Of a DNA stretch of 64,000 nt, positions 26,601-40,673 are shown piece by piece; the stretch's first letter is position 1, and each line of letters begins with the position of its first letter. A program made the position numbers and the translations under genes. This stretch comes from Tetracentron sinense (taxonomy: Eukaryota > Streptophyta > Magnoliopsida > Trochodendrales > Trochodendraceae): contig CM026554.1 in NCBI GenBank assembly GCA_015143295.1, positions 31,757,531 to 31,821,530 of the forward strand. The letters run 5' to 3'. The notes below the pieces were generated by a model, which was given only the letters and a program-made list of their open reading frames with translations, did no database searches and had not been told where the DNA came from.

Positions 26601-29600
26601 CCTCAACCCTCCATGGTAAAATGTTAAAAATATAAACAGATTGGGCATCCTATATTAGATAAATCTAAACCAGATCCTTTACCTGGATGTAATTAGCTCC
26701 GAATAAGGCACCATTCCCAAGTTGGAACTGAGCCCTGTAATCTTTACCCTACAAAAAAATAAGGAAACCATTTTTACCTATCAAAGATAGAATAGCATTA
26801 ACAATATTAAGTACCACCATATGCTTGAGACAAACAATTATTTTAGAGTGGTTCATCAAATTCCAAGGAATTTTCTTCATCCCTATAATTAAAACAGAGA
26901 ACGACTGAAATTGTCAAAATGCAGGGACATTACACAAGACTCGGGAAAATTCTATATGCATAAAAGGAAAATGCATCATTTAGATTGCATACCTTCAGTA
27001 CTAGCACAAGTAAAAGAATTCATAGAATAGAAATAACAGTAAATATTTTCCAATATATTTGGTGACCTTAATGAACTCTACGGATGAAGACCAAAGAAAA
27101 TCCTCAACACCAATGAATTAATAGGCCTCAGAAATGTGGTTTTAAAGCCATAAAAATTTGCCAACAAGGATTTATATGGGAAGCTGTATCCTCTAACATC
27201 AAACAAGTTGTAGAAGAATCCTACGGCATATATTAGATCTTTGCAAAAATTACCAAAAGAAATAAGATAAGGTTCTTAATAGCCAGAAGTGTAAGCAGTT
27301 AAGCACACAACCTTAGCGCTGTTATATATAACACCTTCAAAACATTTGCTCCGAGGTGCAACCTAAGACAATAGCTTTACGACCGTCTCTTTAAAGATTT
27401 TGGATGTCAAAGCCTTTTAATGTAGAAAAAGAAAAAGAAATATTTTCGATAGCAAGGGAATCCTGAATTTCATCTTTCTTCTTCTTCCTCACCCCTTGTA
27501 ATAGTTGTCTCCCTCCGGAAAAAAAAAAACATCTCTTTGTTCCTTCTGGCCTAATGCCAAACACACATAAGTCTTAACAGATTGGGGAAAAGGAACTCAT
27601 TACAAGCATTTGACCCCACATGCTTCCCTAGCCACTTTCCTCAATACTGAAGACTGCCCTTCTAAGCAAGATTTCTTTCAAGAGTTTTTGGGTGGTAGTC
27701 TTGTCCTTGAGGGCTTTGCTTTCCATCCTCGTCATAAAAAGAGATAAATCAAAATGTACATGATGTAGCCCAAAGTAGTATGGTTTATAATTCTCCACGA
27801 AACAATCCAAATCAAATCCCAAAAAGTTTTAGGGTTTAGATTTATTTAAAAAATCTAATTCAATTCTCTTTTCAAAACCCCAAAATTTTTGTATATAAAA
27901 TATGAGGGTTTAAGATCCAAAATAACCCTATATAATAACTCCATCCAATATTCAATTCAATACGATGAAATATATCCCTAAGGTCAGTTAGGATTTAATT
28001 TATCAAAACCCCGATGTGTAAGTTTCGGTTAGGGTTTTATATGAATACCGAAATATGGTAATCAACCAATCCTTCAATATAAATTGAGTTCAATTCATAT
28101 CAGCAATCAATAGCCCTTTCCAATGATCCAAAACATAATCACATAAGTTAGTTCTAGAATTTTAACAAGATTAAACACTATATGTAAGGTTTCAACAATT
28201 AGGGTTTCTAGTATTGAAGAAATCAAATACAGGCAAATATAATTTCAATAAGATTAAACACTATATGTAAGGTTCCAACAATTAGGGTTTCTAGTATTGA
28301 AGAAATCAAATACAGGCAAATATAATTTCAATAACTAGAAATTTCATAATATAGGAAGACAATAATTCAGAAATTTTAATAGAAATACCTCTTGGATGAA
28401 CAATAGTGTTGTATGTTCTTTTGTGGTCATGCTAGCCAGATATACTAGCGACGACAGTGACATGGGCGACAAGCTAGACGTACGGGTGATTATAAGCAAC
28501 CACGAGGGTTGAATGACATTATACATGAGATGGATAGAGTCAGTTTTGACGAGCTTAGTTATTATAATAATAGTCATGGATATGAGAATGCATCTTCGTC
28601 CTCATATGGTTATAGTCATGATGCCCAGTCAACAGCAGACGTACATAAAGATGTACCAGATCAAATACCATGTTTACATGAGTTGGCCATAGTATTCTAA
28701 TCATATAATGGCACACTTATCATGTACCATTCTATTCATATCCTGAGCCCAAAGTGTTCGAGTCAACGCCTAATTTAATGTGTTACTGAGCTTGTATTAT
28801 TTATGACATTTACTTTATAGTTGTAAAGTCAATATTTTCTTATGTATTTCATTGAATGTTAGGTTTTCATGTTTAGATTGTATTGCCTATACTTAGCTAA
28901 GTGACTATGGTTTGTGTTTTCATACCTGTTTATCAGCATTCTCACCTTTTTAACTTTTTTAAAAAATCGTAATTCTCATATGTATGGTTATAAATGTAGT
29001 CGAGGAACTTCATTTAGTTTGTTTTTAACTTATATTTCCAGTAAAATAAGTTTTATGCAAGGTATTCAAGTTTTTCTTTGTGTATCTTAATTTTTTTCAG
29101 TGTATCCAAGTGGATCCCCGATATAATCCTAAAATCACCTTGCCGATACTCATACTGATACTGATGATTTAAACCATGGATCAAACACCTTCTTACTAGA
29201 TTCAGCACTAGTGAGCTTCAAAACAGAAAATTCTTCAATTTAATCTTTCTCCAAAGAGATATTACTTATTAATAGTCAAAGAGTAATTCTTTTTTCCCTA
29301 TTTGACTAGGACTCTAAAAAGAAACTTCATAAACAACTTCAACACTCCAAATAAAGACTATACCATTCTAAAAGTCTACTAATGACTTAATTACCTACTA
29401 AGACAATTAAAAATGATATATTTTCTGAAAAATTACAAAATTACCCTAGAGTAGAGATTCTTTAATACCTCTCAAACCACTAGGAGTTTTTACCCCTTAA
29501 GGTGTCGTCCCCCCATAGTTTTTTTATTTTCTTTCACGTGCTTGAGGTAGTTTGACCCAACGGATCCATGTAAGCCCATTTGGGTTTCGGATCTTTCTCC

Positions 29601-32600
29601 CTTTACGAAAGTAGGTCTTCAATGGAAGTGGATTCCCATTAGCTCTCTTTGCTTGGAAAAACTTGACCCCGAGTTAAGATCATAAATATCAAGATCTAGT
29701 TTCTCTCAGTCTTCTGCAGTATTCCACGTACTCTCTGAAAAAGTTTTCCCTATCACTAGGAACTTCTAATATCCGCCCATCTTTGCAGAATCAAGTTGGT
29801 CTTCAAGAACATCTTCAACCTCGTCCTTCTTTTCTAGCACGTTTGGTAACCGGAGCGCAAATTCATCATCATTTTCATCTGAATGATGTCCAAGATAAAG
29901 TGACAAATCTTCCACATTAAAGATTGGGCTTAACTATAAGTTTTCATGTAATTCCAACAAATACACATTAGAAACCAGCTTCTTCAACACCACATAAGGT
30001 CACGCTTTCCTTGACGCTGCATAAGGCCATGCTTTCCTCGAATGCACTAATTGGAAAATTCTTCTTGGAAACCTCTCTACTCGCTTAAACTCTACAAATC
30101 TCCGGAGTATTGGCATCGTTAATTTACTATTCATAACTCAAGGCTATCTTTCGTCTTCCCCATAGACCTGTTCACTGAACTATTGTATACAAACTCAATA
30201 GTAGGCAAAGTCAAATCCCATGACTGTACCCTTTCAGCTACTAAACTTTTCAACAAATTTCCCAGACTCATGTTAACAATTTATGTTTGTCCACCAGTTT
30301 GTGGATGATATGCACTTGAGAACTTGAGCTTAATATTCATGATTAGCCAAAGTGTCTTCCAAAAGTAATTCATATACTTGACATCTCTATTGAAAACAAT
30401 AGTCTTTGGTAATCTATGCGATCTTGTAAGCATCCGATGTCTTTCGGCATGGAATGTAATTAAACATCTTTGAAAACCCATCCACCACCTCAGAAGTAGA
30501 GTCAAACCCTCTTGGGGTTCTTGGAAGTCCTAAGACAGTCCATGCTTAAGTCCTCCCACAATGATTGAGGTACTGGTAATGGTGTATAGAGTCCTATATT
30601 ACAGCGTTGACCCTTAGATAACTGACAAACTCGGCACTGTTGAATTATCTTTACAACATCTCTTCTAAGTCTAGACCAATGAAAGCGATCTTCCACCAAA
30701 GCAATAGTCTTGTCACATCCAGAGTGTCCAGCTAATCCACCCAAATTAGTTCCCAAACCACAAGATATCGGATAGAAGTCTTCAATAGGCACAAACAAGT
30801 ACTATAAAACAAATACCCATCTTGAAGACTGTAGTGGGTGGACTTGGGTGACCTTCTTGGGTGAAAATTGTCGCGACAAGCGATCCTCTTAACCCCATTT
30901 CGTTTATAGGGGGCATTTCACAGTAGATAGTTTAGTTTCTTTATACTTCTCTTCTTTGAGTTTACCGCTCAGTAAATTCCATGCTCCTTTTTTTTTTTTG
31001 TACTTTCACTTCACTTATATATATTTTGATGATTACCGATTTAAAAAAATGAAAAAATCTGAACCTGACTATAGCATACTCTTGCTTGATGCTTCCATTC
31101 TTCAAATCCTGTCACCTGTACCGCCAAAGTATTCAATAAGGCAACTTTTCGACTCAATGCATCTACAACCTTGTTCTCAACTCCAGAACAATGTCTAAGA
31201 AAAAAGGTGAATTCCTGCAAATAAGCACCCCACTTCGCATGCTTGGCTCTCAGCTTCTTATGGGATTCAGTTATTTCTGCTTCATGATCTGAATAAAGAA
31301 CAAATTTCTCCGAAAGCAAGTAATGTCACCAGTGCCCGAGTGTTTGTACTACTGCATAGAATTCAAGGTCATAGGTAAAATACTTATCTCTCACCTCGTA
31401 AAGTTTCTCACTAAAGTAAACAATAGGATGTCCATATTGGCTAATGACCCATCCTATTCCTACGTGAGATGCATCACATGCCACTTCATAGACCTTATTG
31501 AAGTCGGTCAGTTGTAAGTTTGGCCCTTCTGTCATTCAAACCTCGATAGTTTCAAATGCCTTTGTCGTTGCTTTGTCCATTGAAATGCTCCCTTCTTCAA
31601 ACACTGTAATTTGGGCCATTGTACATAGTATTGAAATTCTTGATGAATCATCTGTAGAATGTAGCTAAACCATAAAAAATCCAGACTTCAGTAACAGAAG
31701 TAGGTATTAGCCAATCAAGAATGGCTTTCAGCTTGTCGGGATCCACTTTGACTCATTTCAAAGAAACAACCAAGCCCAAGATAACCACCCGGAATGATAA
31801 AAAAGTGCACTTCTTGAGGTTAATGTAAAGTTTATCCAGTCATAGAGCTCTCTTAACTTGTCTAAGGTGATTCATATGCTCTTCTCTGTCCTTCCTTTAT
31901 ATCACAATATCATCAAAGTAGACAACCATGAACTTTCCAATTAACGTTTATCTGCGTTATCACCCGCATCAAAGTACTTAGGGCATTGGTCAGTCCAAAA
32001 GGCATGACTAACCATTTATACCATCAATCATCGATCTTGATCGTTGTCCTCCATTCGCCCTCTGGTCGTATTCTGATCAGATAGTAACCACTTTTAAGAT
32101 ATATTTCAGTAAAGACAGCAGCCTTGGACATTATATCTAGCATATCATCAAGCCTTGGTAATGGAAACCTATACTTGATGGTAATTTTGTTGATAGCCCT
32201 ACTGTCAACACATTCACCAACGCCCATCCTTCTTTGGTGTCAAAAGTGTTGGCACTGCACAAGGACTCAAACTTTCTCGTATAAACACCTAGTAAGCAAG
32301 TCATCAACCTGCCTTTTCAATTCAACATGCTTTGCAGGATTCATCCGATGGGATGGTAAATTAGGTGACTGATCAGCACCAAATCAATTACGCAATGGAT
32401 GTCTCATATAGGAGGTAAGCCATTAGGGAGTTCCTCTGGTATAGATCTGAGAAGTCAGATAAGAGTCTTTTCAAATTAACTGAGGACTAGTCACATATTG
32501 AGTAATCAAAGTATACATAACCCTTGTTCCTTGCTTTCTTCTTCAAAATTTTTCTGAGTTAGGACATTCAAAGATTTCTGTTGCTCCGTAGGCCTAGCTG

Positions 32601-35600
32601 GAACTTCATGCTCTCACATTGGAATTAGTTTAGTCCTTTAAGTCTTTGACCATTACGTAAGAAGATGTAAGTATTGCCCTTTCAATCATGCTGCACCTTC
32701 CTATCATAAAATCAATCTCTTCCTAACAAGATGTATGCAACCTTCACTGGGTCACACCAGATAGCATCTTTGTATCTATTCCAATTGCAAATTTGATTAG
32801 GCATCTCTTCGTCACTGTAATAGAAACATTGTTTACCCAAACTACTACATAGGATTGGGGTGTTTCTCTGTCTTTAATTTTAACTTGCCCGCAAGCTCTT
32901 GAGAAATAACATTCATACTACTGCCTCCATCAATGATAAGCTTCAAAATCTGATCCTGATAGCTTCTTTCATTGGGGTCAGCATGCATCGAACTCTCATA
33001 GTAATAGTTTGTCCTATAATACCATCATCTTCTTCCTCAAAAACTTCTTCCTCTGCTTGCTCTTGCTCCATTTCCTAATTATCCCCCACCGTTTCGTAAA
33101 GGTTATGATGTTTATTAGGGAATTGGTCGTGTAGGAGCTGAACACACTATTTTTCTTGTATGAGTCTTTACCCACTTGAAAACCAAAATGCATGCCTAAA
33201 GGCTACCCAAACTGCGCTTCTATTTTAAGAGCCATCTGATAGACCTCGACGCCTCATCAGTAGCATAGCATCGCAATGTAGTCATCCCCATTTAATATCA
33301 GCATGTAATCCTGCCTTATATTGGGACATGGCCTGTCATTCCTCCTCGTCAACCTAACATCTAACTGTAAGGTCGTTAAACATCTCTGTGTACTCCTCAA
33401 CAGACAGTTGCTTGCTTCAATTGAATAAATTGCTCAAAGACAAAATCTTCGCAGACAAGAGAAAGATACTTTCTCCCGAATCTTCAACTTCTCCTCCCAA
33501 TGAGAGATTGGAGGTTGATTAAGTCGATAAAGATGATTCTCAATACTACACCACCATATATGGGCCTGTCCTTTCAGTTTCATCTTAGCAAAACGCACTC
33601 TACGATCCTCATAGATGATAGATATTATTCCAATCAAAATTGTCTTCCATGGCAGTTGACCAATCTATAAAAGCATTCAAATTTAATTTCCTGGCAAAAT
33701 CTGCCACATATAACCTCACTTTCCTTCATCACCTAATAGTTCCTCATATCTAGCTTGTTCACTCATTCAGTGATATGCATCTTAAGCAAAAACTCTAGGA
33801 CTAGCTTGCCTATTAGGGAATTTCACGAGTCCTTGAGTGGGCCTCTTGGATGAACTTCCAACATTATCATCTATCTTCTAATCCTTCATCCTGGTTTTCT
33901 ATGGCAAAATGATTTTGACCTCCCCTAGGATTTCCAACTCTCCCAGATTCTATATGATTCACCCCACATAATAAACTTTATCCTCTAGGGTATCCAATTT
34001 TTCAATAATTCGTGATACCAAATCATCTCGTTGTAGATCACTTCCCCTAGGATTTCCTCACTTTATTTTTGAAAAATCTGAAAATCTACAATCTTCATTT
34101 TTTCAAAAAAATAAAAAAATTTAACTTAGCATTGAAAAAATTATATGGGTTAAGTCTATGGATGATCTACAAGATCTATGGAATAACCCTAATTTTTGGT
34201 GGGGAAAAGTATTATTTTTATTTTTATAATTAAAATAATTTTAGTACCCTAAATCATTGTTGACAAAGCATACTCATCATGGCAATGACTATTGATATGA
34301 GAACCATATTTGTCTTCATATGGTTATCGTCATGATGCCCAATCCGACTCATCTAGAGCTTACAGGATGCTCAGTCATAGACATCGAGTGAAAGTTATGA
34401 ATGGATTTCACAGTTTAAAGGTTTGCACCCGATCAAGATAATGTATACTCCAGCTGCCAGTCAATACCAAACATACATAGAGATGTACCAGACCACATAT
34501 CATGTTTACATGAATTGGCCACATTATTGTGATCATGTCTAGCACACTCATCATGTAACACTCAATTTATTTCCTGAGCCCATAATGTTCGAGCCAGCAC
34601 GTAATTTAATGTGGAATTGAGACTGTATGCCATTTACTTTAAAGCTATAAAAGGAGTACTTTCTAATGTATTACATTAAATGCAAGGTTTTCATATTTAA
34701 ATTATATTGCCTATAATTGACTACATGACTTATGACTATGGTTTATGTTTTCATACTTGTTTATTAGCAAGCTCTCCTTTCTTAAGTTATAAAATTTTTA
34801 ACTCTCATATAGATGGTTATAAATCTAGTTGAGAGGTTTTATTTAGTTTTTTTAGTTTATATTGGCATTAAAAGAAATTTTATGTATGATATCTAAGTTT
34901 TTCCTTACATGTCTAAGCATTTCTTAGCATATGTTAATTTTTTCCGGCATATCCATGTGTATCCATGATACGAATCCTAATATCTTATCACCTGATAGTT
35001 ACGCCCTTCGATATCGGTATTTTAAAATTTAAACCATGATTACAAATAAGCATGAAGTCTAACAGAGTCAAACTACTCAACCTCTGATTCTGATACCAAA
35101 ACTAATGTAGCCTAGGGTAGTTAGGTTTAATAATTCTCCACGAAGGCATGAAACAATCCAAATCAAATCCCTGAAAGTTTTAGGGTTTAGATTTATCTAA
35201 AAATTATAATTCAATTCTCTCTTTTCAAAACCCCAAAATTTTTGTTAACCAAATACGAGGCTTTAGGATCCAAAGTAACCCTAAACAATAACTCCAACAA
35301 ATATTCAATTCAATCCCTATAGTTAACTAGGATTTAATTGATCAAAACCCAAATTTGTAAGTTTCAGTTAGTTAGGGGTTTATATGAATACTGAAATATG
35401 GTAATCAACCAATCCTTCAATATAAATTGAGTTTAATTTGGAATCAACAATCAATAGCCCTTTCCAATGATCCAAAACATAACCCCATAAGTTCTTGGAT
35501 TTTAACAAGAGTAAACACTATATATATATGGTTTCGGCTATTAGGGTTTCTAGTATTAAAGAAATCAAATTCAGACTTCAAGATATTCTTCAATAACTGA

Positions 35601-38600
35601 AAATTTCTGAATTTAGGAATAGAATAATTCTTAAAATATAATGGAAATACATCTTGGATGAACAATAGTGTTGGACAATTCCACGTCCTTCGAATTGATC
35701 TCTCAATCTCTTTGAATAAGAAGGATCAAACACCTTACTAGATTCAGCACTAGCGACTAGCGAGCTTTAGAACAGAGGATTCTTCAACTTTTTTTCACTT
35801 TTCAATTATATCTTTTTCTAAAGATATTACATATTTCTAAGCAAAGAGTAACTCTCTTTTCCTTATTTGACTAAGACTCGAATTAAAAACTCCCTAAGAA
35901 ACCATAACACTCTAAAATAAAGACTATAGTCCATTCTAAAAGTCTTCTAATGACTTTAAAACACCTACTGAGACAAATAACTAGAGTTAAGGTTCTTTAA
36001 TTTCTCTCAAACCAATAGGAGTTTTTACCCCTTAACAAGGTGTCACCCTCTATAGTTTTTTTTATTCTCTTTCATGTGCTTGAGGTAGTTTGAACTTTGA
36101 AGACTTTGACCCACACGGATCCACCTGTTTAGGTTTCAGACCTTCTCCGACTCCATTTACAAAAGTAGATCTTCAATGGAGGTTGATTCCCATCAATAAA
36201 GATGATTAGAAAACGGTTGATATAAGGACAAGATAAACTCATCTCCTCTTCTTAGTGAGTCCCGGCATTAAATTCACAGAAGATGATCGATCAATAATCC
36301 TTGAATAATTGGGGTTTTGAGCAGTCATAGAGCCCCAGAAATGAAAGCAACCAAAATCAAACATGCAACATCTTTATCCATTAAAAATCATAATCTTTCA
36401 CTCATTGCACAGGTTAATCAAAATTACGTGAACGAAAAAAAAAAGTTTTTTTTCTACTGTTTTCCGAAAACAAAATAAGAAGCAAGTAAGAAAAATTAAG
36501 GTTTTTAGCCCCCATTTCAAAGTTTTGGATAAGCGAATTCTCAAATCGATTTTCATAATCTTTCCATTGTTGAACACATTTGATGAGATAAAGTCATCCA
36601 AATTGTTTTGGGCTTCAAATTACGGAATCAAATATAAGAATTGAGTAGTGGAAGTTTTGGATCATCCGTAACCTTAGTGGTGAGGCCAAGGCATTGCATG
36701 AAAATCCTAAAAGCTCAAAACTTGATCAAAGGTCAGAGAATGGATTGGTTTTTGACGAGAAAAGAGGGAGAAGAGAAAATCCATTACAGTGACAAAAGAA
36801 GATGGTGGGTTGATCTCCTACTTACATTGGTGCAATAGCGGAAAAAAGAAAGTATAGATCGCATTTTAGGTATTTGGAAAGTCGAAATAAACAGGAGTAA
36901 GCTCGCCGTCACACTTTACACGTCTTGGCAATTTTCCTAAAAATTGTTAAATGTAGAGGTAATATTTTTTCCTTGTACAACATTCAGCCATTACAAATCC
37001 CATCTTTTATGTTCTAGAAATTTTCTATAGATTTTTTTATGATATTATAGAAACATGCATAACAGTGTACATTTTGAATAATTTAATATTGATCATACAA
37101 AATATCTTAAACATCTTTTTAACTCATCTTTTGTTTTTTGAGAACCAATGATTCCAACTACAATTTGAATCCAATCTTGCTCTTGGGCCATCATTGAGCA
37201 ACAAATATCTGCTTGATAATCAAGCAAGAGTAAGATGAGTATTTTCCCAACAAAAAAAAAAAGAGTAAGATGAGTACAAACATCAGCCACAGAGTCACAG
37301 ACAACTCTCAAAATGCAAAACAGGCAGATGCCACAAAAGCAACAATATACTGCTAAGAAAGACTAATAGTCTCCTGTGACACTCCAAACTCAGGTTTAGG
37401 TTTCTGCCCAGAGATTGAAACCTAAAGAGTAACTGCTTAGATCCCAAAATTCCATAATATGTCCTCTACAAGTAAATAGGTTCAACCCAAAGCATATATT
37501 TGACTATAAAAACTAAGAGATTCTTTAATGAAGCTCTACCCACTTGTTAGAAAGCCACCTCAGGCATGCTACATGGTTAATGGCAACCCTAAAGTTACAA
37601 TCCTGGCAGCTCATTAACAAAATGCGCAGTAGATATACAGCCGAAAATGGAATGTGATTACATGAGTCCCAATATTTGAAGGCAGCCTCAGAACATGATC
37701 ATGAGTTAAACAGGTTTACGATCTCATCTGCAACCTCATGTTAAGGGATGAATCACAGTGTGGATAACAAATAGACCTAAATTCAAGCTATGACTGACTT
37801 TGTCAACTTTTTAGGTAATGGAAATTAAAAATTACGATCATTTCAAAGTTCCTTAACCACTATATATGTGGACAAATTCAGTTAAGCAGTATAAAATATA
37901 ACAATTAATGGTCTCAAACTCTTAACCTTCAGGATCAAGCTGTCAAAAATAGGTGGAAAAAGATGGCTCAAATGAGCTACATTTTCATTTAAATGACAAT
38001 TTTCTAACAAATCTACTGTCAATTCTTGATAAACGGAACTCTAGAAAGAGGGCATTATCCTGTTTAGCCAGATAAATGCTGCCTAGAAAAATTAACTAGC
38101 TAGACCCTTCTCTTAAATTCAATTGTAAATTTATCTCACCTTAGCATTGCATTAAAAAAAAAATCATTAAATAAAAATAAGTGGGACATGGGTGTAGATA
38201 TATGCCTATCCTGAATAGACTGCACTGTGCCATCAACAGAGTTTCATCCTTTGGCTTAAAGTGGCATGGTTTAAAACATCGACATATTTCCTAGTGTTTC
38301 CTACAAAATGTGTCCATTTCCATGGTACCGACACGAAAATTGCCTACAATAAGGATCAAAATATTAATCAACACATTTCCTAATGTTTCAATACATTTCT
38401 TGTCATTCATGCAGAAATATTACTTTCTATTTATACAAATACAATATATCGATCTACGTGTATGCAAATGTTAGTTGGACAATAATGTTGCCAATCATGG
38501 TTTAATATGTCGGCATTTTTCGGTGTAGTTCGGCCCAATGGTGTCAATTTCCATGGATCCCAAAATAAAATCAAAATGTAGTTATAAAACTAAATGGTTT

Positions 38601-38932
38601 CAAGAAGTATTTCAGTAAGTTTTGGTCAACTTCGTATCATTTCAGTAAACTTTGGGAAAAAAATGGATTTCCTAATACAATAAGCACAAAATTTTGGTCC
38701 AAAAAATGAAAAAGTTTCAACCGAAGCTTATTTTTCAAGGAAAAACTCGATTAAAAAATATTTAAAAAAGTACTTTTAGATAGAAAAGATATAGAATTAC
38801 TTATTGAGTCGGGCTAGGGATACTCCCTATTTTTACTCTCTGTTTGTACTCCTTATATAAACCCTTCTTTAAAATAAATCAAAGGCTCTAAAAAGAGGCT
38901 CTAAAAAGGTGAGGTTCTTCTACAAACATATT

Positions 38933-38963
<31 letters not shown>

Positions 38964-40632
38964 AGCTAAGGATCCATTAAAAAGCACATAGCTTCCCTTA
39001 CAGCATTGCTGTTGTTAGTGGGACAGTTTGGAGATTTACATAGCTACAACACACAAAGACGAGCTGTATTTTATGAACCCATCTCCAAGATCCATGATTT
39101 ATGGGTGTTTTACTTTTGTTGGTATTTGAATATTCCTTTTAAATTGCAGTTTGTATCTGAAATTTGTTGCAGGGACATGGAGGTTATGAACCTCTGCAAC
39201 CGAGTGTCTCCTTAAAACATGACAGCACAGAAAAACCCATTAGCCCCATTTTTCATAATTGAGGTCAGTTAGTGGATGTTGGATTTTCTTTAGGGAAGCA
39301 AAGAAACCAAGGGCTAGGGTTTCCTTGGTTGAATGGAAATCGTCCCTTCAGATCTACTAGGTCGGTCCACTGCTAAGAAGAATTACCTCCATCTTTGATC
39401 TCTTTGTAGAAGATGCGGGAGAGAGAGAGGACACGAATGGGGAGAACTTGATGAGAAAGGTTTAGGGTTTTTTTGAATGAGAGGGTTAACATTGGAATTA
39501 TAGTCTGTTTGTAGAAGATGACACCTCACCTTTCTTAGAGCCTTTGATCTCTTTTAAAGAAGGGTTTAGATAGGGAGTGCAAACAAGGAGTACAAATAGG
39601 GAGTACCCCTGGACCAACTCTTATTAACCTATTTTTGTATTTAAATCATTTTATATTATTATTTTAGCAAATAATACTAAACTATTATTGTAACCTATAA
39701 ATAAAATTTTTTTAAAAAAAATAGAACTTAGAGATCATTAATTTGAAAAAGTGCTTATAATTGTCTTTAGACCAAAATGTTTTTATTAAAAATAAGTTGA
39801 ATTACATTAAAATATTAAAAAAAAAAAGAAGAAATCTCTTACGAGCATAAATGATTTTATAACTTGGAGTTACTACCTTCCAAAAAAAACTTTGTTAGGA
39901 GTTTGTATTGTACCCATATTATGTAATGTTTCTCTTTTTTGGGGAATGCATTACTTCATGACCATGTATGCAAACCATCAATTATGTATTAATTTGACTT
40001 CTAAAGTTTCAAACAAGTGAGACAGCTTATATCACTTGTTATTTGTCTCCATTTTTTTACTCTAAATGGCTTTTTTAATTATAAAATGAGTTTTGAGTGT
40101 GTATTTATGCTTAGTTTATAATTTCTTAAAGTTTTATCTTAGAATTTCAATGTTTCTTAATTTATCCTACATTCCCTTAACTTTTACAATGTTAGCTTTA
40201 AACTTTTTCGAAATGTTTCTACTTCCTTAGTGACTGACGTTTACACCAATACCGAACTTTAAAACCTTGTGCAAGAGGTATTGGAGGGGACTATGCATCT
40301 TCAACAAAAGGTGCATCTTTTGCACCCTCCTTGCCCTTTTCCTGTATATAAACAAACATGCTGCTATAGCCAATAGGTCTACTCGATTAAGTCAGATGTA
40401 GGAACAGACCATTAACAATAAAGGCCATGAAACTCAATGCCTTTTTGTTAAGCCCTGCACTTCCTCGGATATTTAATTTCATGCGTCTTTACCCGGTGTT
40501 TTAATGCCTCTAACCACAGTTACCTAGGCACGTGGTACGGGTGCCAAGTGTCCTGGTGTCTAGGGGTGTTCGGCACGACAAGCTCTGAAAATCTCAATAC
40601 GGCGGCACAGACGTATAATTTTTGTTAAAATG

Positions 40633-40673
<41 letters not shown>

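Larger units (their letters stand above)
27764..29643 (-). repeat. gypsy 3' LTR, enlarged by a hAT fragment
   Basis: Same body as the right LTR, with ends TGTAGCC on the plus strand and GATTCCCATTA (expected ...TCA) at the other edge. It is 1880 bp because it contains about 767 bp of hAT-derived DNA (28412-29178) and an 83-bp tandem duplication. Without these it is about 1.03 kb, close to the 1090-bp partner. Confidence 0.82.
27764..36195 (-). mobile_element. decayed Ty3/gypsy retrotransposon with both LTRs
   Basis: The element is on the minus strand, the same strand as TOM40, inside intron 5. The 5' LTR is 36195-35106, the primer binding site 35098-35089, the coding remnant about 33640-29790 and the 3' LTR 29643-27764. 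The domain order protease, RT, RNase H, integrase is the gypsy order. LTRs differ by an inserted hAT fragment, an 83-bp duplication and many substitutions, so the insertion is old. No convincing 5-bp target duplication remains (CATGA against ATAAA). Confidence 0.88.
38267..40276. mobile_element. possible hAT element or fragments, split by a MITE
   Basis: Two left-end-like motifs (CATGGTTTAAAACATCG at 38267, CATGGTTTAATATGTCGG at 38491) and one right-end-like motif (ACCGAACTTTAAAACCTTG ending 40276) resemble the terminal repeats of the hAT fragments described in the gypsy element. No matching 8-bp flanks were found, so this may be a composite of pieces. Confidence 0.35.
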
